Source of the DNA: Rickettsiales bacterium
Lineage (GTDB): Bacteria; Pseudomonadota; Alphaproteobacteria; Rickettsiales; UBA998
DNA length: 11,043 nucleotides
Assembly: GCA_019749855.1 (NCBI GenBank)
Contig: JAIEPI010000069.1
Coordinates: 1-11,043, forward strand
Reading direction: 5' to 3'
Numbering within the stretch: the stretch's first letter is position 1; each line of letters begins with the position of its first letter. The position numbers were made by a program, and so were the translations under genes. The notes under the pieces were generated by a model. The model was not told where the DNA came from, made no database searches, and saw nothing but the letters and a program-made list of their open reading frames with translations. Below are positions 8,901 through 11,043 of the stretch, one piece after another.

Positions 8901-10039
8901 AGCCCACCACGCGCAGAGATGGCGCCGTGAAAGCGGGTGGATTCATCGGCCCACACAATCACTTCGCCGCCCATCCCTTTCACCGTGGCATTGGCCTGAA
9001 TGCTTGCCCCTTTTTGAATGACGGTGCGCTTGGCATTGGCCATTGCGCCTTTGCCAAGGTACTCGCCACCAACACGAACTATACCGCCACCCGTTGCGCC
9101 ATTAGCCGTGAGAGTGGAGCCTGAGGTGATCCCCACATGATCGGCTGTCGCTGTGATGATACCGGCTTTAGCCGCCCCGCTATCCACCGTGAGACGCGCC
9201 TGATCAATCATTGCGGTGCTGGTACCAATGCCTTTGTCGGCGGCTATTATAATGCGCCCACCTTGTTGTGAAACGGAGGCGGCATTGAGTTCACCAGAAA
9301 CATTGACTAAACGATCGACCATCTCGCGACCTGCTGCTGCGGTCAGGGTAATGGTACCGCCCTCAGCATGAATGGTTCCGGAGTTTTTGACCACCTGCGA
9401 ACGTACCGCATCACTCACCTCAATACCGAGCAGCTGATTGCCATAAAGATCAGCCACCAGCGTGTCACCGGAGGCAAGCTGAATCTTGCCCAGTTTTGCC
9501 GTGATAATGCCTGAATTTTCCACCGTGGGCGCCACCAGACCCACCAGTCCGGCCTGACGGGCAGTGATGTGGCCTTCGTTCACAATGCGGGCATTGGGGT
9601 TGCCTGCTTTTGAGAAATGCAAATCCCCGTTTTGTAGAAATTTCTCTTTTTCAATATCAGCCGTGGTGGCAATCAGCCCGCCGACATCGACCTGCGCACC
9701 CTTACTGAATAGAACGCCCTGCGGATTGATAATGACCACGTTACCATTTGCTGTGAGCGCCCCGTCAATGCGAGTCGCGCTGCCACTCCCTACCCGATTC
9801 ACACTGACGGAGTTGACGGAAGGCTGGTGAATCTGAGCTTTTTCGCCAATACCAATATCAAAACTACGCCAGTCAATGACAGCACGCTCGCTGCCTTGAT
9901 AAATATCCACTCGCCCTGCACCGGCTTGAATACTGGCGGCACCTCCACTCACCACGCCCCCCTCAGGGAGGGCCTGTGCCGCGGGTGCACACAATGCTCC
10001 TGCAGCGAGTAAACCCGCACGGCAAAGCGAAGATCGCAT
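1886..10039 (-). CDS. Giant TpsA-type exoprotein (filamentous haemagglutinin-like adhesin) with about 52 repeats of 34 residues
   Basis: This single uninterrupted frame encodes 2717 residues from the ATG at 10037-10039. I chose that start because it gives a canonical signal peptide and has an AGG 7 bases upstream; an in-frame ATG at 10060 and a TTG at 10075 are alternatives that add 7 or 12 residues. Domain order, numbered from my start: signal peptide 1-23; TPS domain about 24-278, with IDWRSFDIG near 55-63 and NPQGVLF at 105-111; a connector with GGEYLGKG, VIVWADEST, GGDGGFIETSGK and GTWVLDPND (412-420); repeats 617-2377; WLVYSEKP at 2527 followed by Cys2554 and Cys2560; PPPAPSSPPS at 2578-2587; and a charged tail ending in IDVGGTL. 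TpsA proteins are exported by Sec, cross the outer membrane through TpsB and fold into right-handed beta-helices at the surface, most often as adhesins. The body is very rich in Gly, Ser, Asn and Thr. I see no catalytic, toxin or protease domain. The gene is intact and shows no frameshift. Confidence 0.93.
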   Translation of the reverse strand: MRSSLCRAGLLAAGALCAPAAQALPEGGVVSGGAASIQAGAGRVDIYQGSERAVIDWRSFDIGIGEKAQIHQPSVNSVSVNRVGSGSATRIDGALTANGNVVIINPQGVLFSKGAQVDVGGLIATTADIEKEKFLQNGDLHFSKAGNPNARIVNEGHITARQAGLVGLVAPTVENSGIITAKLGKIQLASGDTLVADLYGNQLLGIEVSDAVRSQVVKNSGTIHAEGGTITLTAAAGREMVDRLVNVSGELNAASVSQQGGRIIIAADKGIGTSTAMIDQARLTVDSGAAKAGIITATADHVGITSGSTLTANGATGGGIVRVGGEYLGKGAMANAKRTVIQKGASIQANATVKGMGGEVIVWADESTRFHGAISARGGLQGGDGGFIETSGKLHLESLGTIDVSAPAGKAGTWVLDPNDLVIQTAGATNILTSGTNPINFAQDVDTSFSILTVQQITDQLDVGTSVFVLTDSTGAGTGNITVSNAISTAGTGSLTLSAFGSIFVDNAITLGTGNLTLRSNHAGAANGSTGTGTIRVNGALTTNGGNITLGGGTGAITAGSGYAVGVITADSSQNEGVRVTQGINANGGHIIINGRGGANTVDDSNGIQLAGAAAQVATSGTGTISLNGTGGGITASSNNHGVTLDTSAAITAANGLITVNGMGGGAGAGNTNHGVSLTGTSTRITSSGTGGISITGMGGNNAGSGNNNYGVSVISAARVSATSSSPVTVNGTGSNASGGTNFGINLSSQGSITGSGGALQISGTGGTSTVSNNYGVYIGGGLSRITNTLAGAITLHGTGGGVGPSFGNTGVVIEYGGSVTTVDGLMQIVARGGSPGGGAFIYGLLLRGVTTLVNTTGNGAISISATGGSSTGTGNNGIILDQSSGISTTSGGAITINATAGPNTGTTDGINISTGAFISGSGGAVTINSAAVNNSGNNNNGVVISGASSRISNTGTGTISLTGTGAGTGNSGTNRGITVDGSAYITTQNGLITLAGTGGGAGSGTDNNGVLINGLNSRVFTSGTGGISITGIGGNNAGSSAGNDGIEITNTAQISTAGSGTITLRGTGSNASGGANRGVFIDTSGAILGSGGLVSINGTGGLGAGNNNVGISLGNVSSRITNTNSGALSLRGVGGGTGGTTMNNGGIFINAGVLSTVDGLLSVEGLGGAVNSNSTWNTGLGVFGNAQIRTSGSGNIQVNATGGNASGTGGSQYGIDIQSNNAIVANGTGNIQITALGGNGSGSGVANHGIVFNSNGSRFAANGGSILINATGGASSGGGSNHGFVSGVSGGNVVTSGSGTITINATGGGSGAGSGNNIGVNFSNSSFISSVDGLLSVNGVGGGSGAGSSNTGIWFSGNNTRISSSGTGGISVVGIGGNNAGNGNSNDGVRLSSSASISASSNSPITVRGTGSGATGPNRGVVIDSSGFISGAGGTVQVFGTGGIGVNGNNFGIYLTDTSSRIVNSGAGTLLLSGTGGGTGASSGGNSGIVLGLGSYASTVGGLLNLTGMGGGAGSGSTNYGVFLTNANSYVASGLGGISVSGVGGNSAGTGNNNSGILISDSAGIYTTALGAITVNGTGSNSSGGTNLGVFLSTSGYINGSGSAVQVNGTGGNSAGNNNSGLRISGLSSSITNTGSGALDLRGIGGGAGATSGLNIGILINAGAYASTVGSQLSLTGAGGGAGSGSTNYGLWIVDPNTYITSGVGGISVSGTGGNSAGTGSTNSGVVLSATGGIYTTASGTITVNGTGSNSSGGTNLGVYLISSGYIAGSGGAVQVNGTGGNSAGANNYGLYATGTSARITNVGSGSLNLGGIGGGSGASSGGNYGILLGAGAYASSVGGLLSVSGMGGGTGSGSNNSGVWIVDPNTYLTSGIGGISVSGAGGNSAGTGSTNAGLVVSASGGIYTTASGAITVNGTGSNSSGGTNRGVYLTTSGYVAGSGGAVQVNGTGGNSAGNSNYGLHLSGTSARITNTLSGSIALQGTGGGASSNSAGNQGIRLDSAGTASTVDGLLQVTARGGGAGDGSSNDGLLITGNGSLITTSGLGAIQVTARAGNDTGTSLSSGNDGIDLSATGGISTSGGGAITINATGGASAGGLNRGISVDTSSSISGSGGAVEVNGTGGASSGNSNFGVRMLGTSSRITNTGSGTILLTGTGGGSGTTSGANHGIRIATGAYASTAGGLLTARGVGSGTGSGATNVGVFISDAGSTINSGAGGVNVTGLGGNNAGTSSGNTGIILQTSGAITTTSAGDITVNGTGSNASGGSNLGVSLATSGFISGSGGTLLVTGLGGASTGTQNTGIQISNSSSLISNTLNGTVTLNGTGGGTGVSASNHGVSLSNGGDVTSANGLLTLNGTAGLGSGGLHFGVLIAGAGSQALTSGLGNITLNGTPSADSASAISITTANGVAANAGRLITLAGGTGDVALDVLDTAANLTISGRALTFAGALGAGTRLGDVSLTATQAMTLPAIRATTILAQTTGATSDLTLGGNLDASATSGTAITLAAGDDFLNSGNYTLTNGLGARWLVYSEKPADNTNGALVQAAVNFEKYECTYGSACSFAATGNGMLYSSVLFTPPPAPSSPPSTVIGVIGTVTPESVTPPTTPNPSFVLPVSNDNPPSFRVENAEDLPSTVYRAINNPVSQPAFFNVESSSQSTAPLAQETSVTVEGTELTQTESDSAELKNEEKNEVQYLRGLIRIHPALVKLFQIDVGGTL
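2909..8191 (-). repeat. Array of about 52 degenerate 34-residue coding repeats arranged as about ten 507-bp super-repeats
   Basis: The units (32-37 residues, mean 33.9) share the pattern I-x(5-7)-I-x-V-x-G-x-G-G, a Gly/Ser loop, N-x-G-V/I-x-L/I, then a short tail. They fall into five classes in fixed order. A has STVxGLL...GGGAGSG. B has TSGxGGISVxGxGGNxAG. C has ITVNGTGSNxSGGTN. D has ISGSGGAVQVNGTGG and usually ends in SSR or SAR. E has ITNTGSGxLxLxGxGGG. Class-A units start (high-coordinate end, minus strand) at 8089, 7582, 7084, 6577, 6055, 5548, 5041, 4534, 4027, 3511 and 3007. The spacings are 507, 498, 507, 522, 507, 507, 507, 507, 516 and 504 bp. The array starts with a class-E unit and fades out in a B-like unit after 2909. 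Such units most likely form coils of a right-handed beta-helix; this is inferred from the pattern. Confidence 0.9.
4028..5548 (-). repeat. Most uniform core of the array: three in-register 507-bp super-repeats
   Basis: The three super-repeats starting at 5548, 5041 and 4534 have identical length (169 codons each) and the closest sequence match. The class-C units of all three contain NGTGSNSSGGTN. The class-A units of the second and third both end in WIVDPNTY, and the class-D units all contain VQVNGTGGNSAG. Two 60-base blocks compared by hand at an offset of exactly 507 (4201 with 4708, and 4321 with 4828) match at 48 and 49 positions, about 81% identity. Copies nearer the ends are visibly more divergent, so the core probably arose by the latest duplications. 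Confidence 0.8.
8192..9205 (-). other. Connector between the TPS domain and the regular repeats of the exoprotein
   Basis: The first half is a block I recognise from many FHA-like exoproteins: GGEYLGKGAMANAKRTVIQ, GGEVIVWADESTRFHGAI, GGDGGFIETSGK and GTWVLDPNDLVI. It probably continues the beta-helix. The second half, after VSNAISTAGTGSLTLSAFGS, holds irregular strand-turn units (GNLTLRSN, GTIRVNGALTTNGGNITLGGG, GGHIIINGRGG). These look like degenerate ancestors of the regular 34-residue units, which start at about 8191. Confidence 0.7.
9206..9970 (-). other. TPS / haemagglutination-activity domain of the exoprotein
   Basis: This segment carries the hallmarks of the filamentous haemagglutinin N-terminal domain: IDWRSFDIGIGEKAQIHQPS, then SVNRVGSGSATRIDGALTANG, then VVIINPQGVLFSKGAQVDVG and GLIATTADI. 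In characterised TPS proteins this domain is what the POTRA domains of TpsB recognise, and it nucleates folding of the beta-helix during export. Its presence directly behind the signal peptide is the strongest evidence that the giant ORF is a TpsA. The C-terminal limit is approximate. Confidence 0.88.
9971..10039 (-). other. Sec signal peptide of the TpsA exoprotein
   Basis: It encodes 23 residues: a basic start (MRSSLCR), a hydrophobic core (AGLLAAGALCA) and the cut-site tail PAAQA before LPEGG. The A-Q-A tail fits signal peptidase I. The Cys lies in G-A-L-C, which is not a lipobox, so this is not a lipoprotein signal. The long conserved extension (ESPR) found in some giant TPS and autotransporter proteins is absent. 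Confidence 0.8.
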
Positions 10040-10148
10040 GACCAAGCCTAATCGTACCATGCCATTAAGGTACAATCTTGTTACTAAGAAAGACTTAACT
10101 ATTGATAAAATTCAATCATTCTGGCGGCTGAGTGACGATGTTATTGTT
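10040..10148 (-). promoter_or_regulatory. Leader region between resA-like gene and tpsA
   Basis: This covers 109 bases between the TAG of the thioredoxin gene and my chosen tpsA ATG. An AGG at 7 bases from the ATG is the best ribosome site. An AT-rich dyad, ATTGA-taaaat-TCAAT, covers 10101-10116 and could be an operator. I find no convincing -35/-10 pair and no GC-rich hairpin with a T-run, so I cannot tell whether tpsA has its own promoter here or reads through from the ccsA-resA genes. Confidence 0.3.
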
Positions 10149-10655
10149 CTACCATGGCAGCGATTGCGCGGTGATTGGGCCGATGATTTTATGTTTGATG
10201 GTGAAAGTTTCATCAATGAAAAAAGTCTCGGGATAGATAGCGGTTTGAAACACGGCTAGTGAGAGGTTTTTATCCTGATCCCACACCATACGCACATTAG
10301 GTACATCTCCCAACGAAATCAATGTTTTGCGCTGGATATTGTCCATAAATGCATCAATTACGTCCCGTGTATCATCCACGGAGACCAGCAGAAAAATCCA
10401 GTCCGGATGCTGCTGCGCTAACAATATGAGTGAGGGAAATTCTTCAATACAGGGCGCACACCATGTAGCCCAGAAATGCAGGACAATGCGCTGACCCTTC
10501 AGGCTGCTTAGCTGCTGTGCTTCACCCGTGAGCAAGCGGTAGGTGACGTCAGGTGCGTGCATCAGCGAAGTCTTTTCCTCTCTCGGCAGGACAAACCAGC
10601 CTGCCAACCCTGCCGCCACCAGCACCAATAGCGTTATGGTCGCCCAGCGCTTCAT
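10149..10655 (-). CDS. Membrane-anchored thioredoxin-like thiol:disulfide protein, ResA/TlpA/CcmG family
   Basis: This 168-residue protein has an N-terminal membrane anchor (residues 5-23, TITLLVLVAAGLAGWFVL) and a periplasmic thioredoxin fold. The active site WCAPC is at residues 65-69 within LHFWATWCAPCIEEFPS. The expected cis-proline is Pro142 in YPETFFID, as in the G-x-P-x-T-F-x-I-D motif of ResA and CcmG. Proteins of this family keep the two haem-binding cysteines of apocytochrome c reduced so that haem can be ligated. Its ATG overlaps the TGA of the upstream ccsA-like gene (ATGA at 10652-10655) and has no clear ribosome site of its own, so translation is probably coupled. The length is slightly short but complete for a ResA-like protein. 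A general periplasmic reductase role is possible, but the ccsA neighbour makes cytochrome maturation the better call. Confidence 0.88.
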   Translation of the reverse strand: MKRWATITLLVLVAAGLAGWFVLPREEKTSLMHAPDVTYRLLTGEAQQLSSLKGQRIVLHFWATWCAPCIEEFPSLILLAQQHPDWIFLLVSVDDTRDVIDAFMDNIQRKTLISLGDVPNVRMVWDQDKNLSLAVFQTAIYPETFFIDETFTIKHKIIGPITAQSLPW

Positions 10656-11043
10656 GGATTACATGCAATGTTGCGCCTTACACGCAAGGCCAAGTACGCG
10701 ATGAGCATGGCCTCCATACAACAAAAAGCAAGGAGGCCAAACGCCGTTGCCTGCGTAAATCCATAGGAATGCAGTCCAATGCCCAGCATATTGACGCCAA
10801 ACCACGCTATCGCCACGATCACTGTCAGTAGCGCCAGCGCCACCGTGTAACCAAGCGCCTGAAGTTGTTTGCTGGCGCGTGCATGCAGCAGCCAGATGAT
10901 CCACAGCACAATGAGTAACGCGCCGTTTTCTTTTGGATCCCAACCCCAAAAGCGGCCCCATGATTGATCGGCCCACACACCGCCCAGTAAGGTTCCGGTG
11001 GCGGTGAGCGCCAGCGCGACAAGAACATACCGCGTGAGTGTTC
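10652..11043 (-). CDS. ccsA: C-terminal end of the cytochrome c haem-handling protein CcsA (ResC-like), cut by the window edge
   Basis: The last 129 residues are present; the gene enters from the right edge, so its start is not visible. The frame begins TLTRYVLVALALTATGTLLG and carries the WWD-type haem-handling motif WGRFWGWDPKENGALL at residues 28-43. The two conserved flanking histidines are in WLLHAR (His53) and in GVNMLGIGLHSYGF (His91). About four membrane segments are visible: around 5-23, 41-53, 66-86 and 99-118. CcsA with CcsB (ResB) carries haem across the membrane and ligates it to apocytochrome c (System II). The motif distinguishes it from CcmC (WGxxW..WDxRLT) and from CcmF. No ResB/CcsB partner lies in the window, and it may lie off the right edge. 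The TGA overlaps the start of the ResA-like gene, indicating one operon. Confidence 0.88.
   Translation of the reverse strand, partial: TLTRYVLVALALTATGTLLGGVWADQSWGRFWGWDPKENGALLIVLWIIWLLHARASKQLQALGYTVALALLTVIVAIAWFGVNMLGIGLHSYGFTQATAFGLLAFCCMEAMLIAYLALRVRRNIACNP

Noticed and set aside
9971..10039. Possible lipoprotein signal because of a Cys in the signal peptide
   Set aside because: The residues before the Cys are G-A-L, not the lipobox L-A/S-G/A, and a good A-Q-A signal peptidase I site follows.
1886..10039. Contact-dependent inhibition (CdiA-like) toxin at the end of the exoprotein
   Set aside because: There is no pretoxin motif such as VENN, no recognisable toxin domain, and no small immunity gene after the stop; the next gene is convergent.
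10090..10120. IHF-like site (TATCAA followed by TTA) in the tpsA leader
   Set aside because: The spacing is three instead of four bases, so it does not match the consensus, and AT-rich DNA gives such near-matches by chance.
1..11043. Insertion sequences, tRNA or attachment sites marking a genomic island
   Set aside because: I found no transposase, terminal inverted repeats, tRNA or target duplications in the window, so transfer cannot be argued from it.

Overview
The window carries most of a two-partner secretion (TPS, type Vb) locus, next to the end of a cytochrome c maturation cluster. The organism is a diderm (Gram-negative) bacterium: it has a TPS-type exoprotein with a Sec signal peptide and periplasmic thiol/haem-handling proteins. 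Base composition looks near 50% GC outside the AT-rich gaps. I cannot name a genus. CcsA/ResA (System II) cytochrome maturation is usual in beta-, delta- and epsilonproteobacteria, some gammaproteobacteria and Planctomycetes-like phyla, and is not the typical alphaproteobacterial system.

Layout, left to right: (1) 1-112, minus strand, the first 37 codons of a secreted protein, probably the TpsB outer-membrane pore. (2) 113-338, a divergent promoter region. (3) 339-1880, plus strand, a TPR protein fused to a GT9/heptosyltransferase-like glycosyltransferase domain. (4) 1886-10039, minus strand, one giant intact ORF of about 2.7 kb codons encoding a TpsA exoprotein/adhesin. It has a signal peptide, a TPS (haemagglutination activity) domain, a conserved connector, about 52 degenerate 34-residue beta-helix-like repeats, a WLVYS module with a Cys pair, a Pro-rich linker and a C-terminal tail. 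(5) 10149-10655 and 10652-11043, minus strand, a membrane-anchored ResA/TlpA-like thioredoxin translationally coupled to the C-terminal end of CcsA.

Working model (inference): TpsB exports TpsA to the cell surface, and the TPR-glycosyltransferase encoded between them modifies TpsA in the cytoplasm before export. Two precedents have this logic: HMW1C with HMW1A/HMW1B in Haemophilus, and the GT9-like autotransporter heptosyltransferases AAH/TibC with AIDA-I/TibA.

The most striking structure is a two-level periodicity in TpsA. The 34-residue units fall into five classes (A-E) that recur strictly in order, giving a 169-residue (507-bp) super-repeat present about ten times. Six of the ten spacings between class-A units are exactly 507 bp. 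In 18 of the 52 units an N-G-T or N-A-T sequon sits at the same core position.
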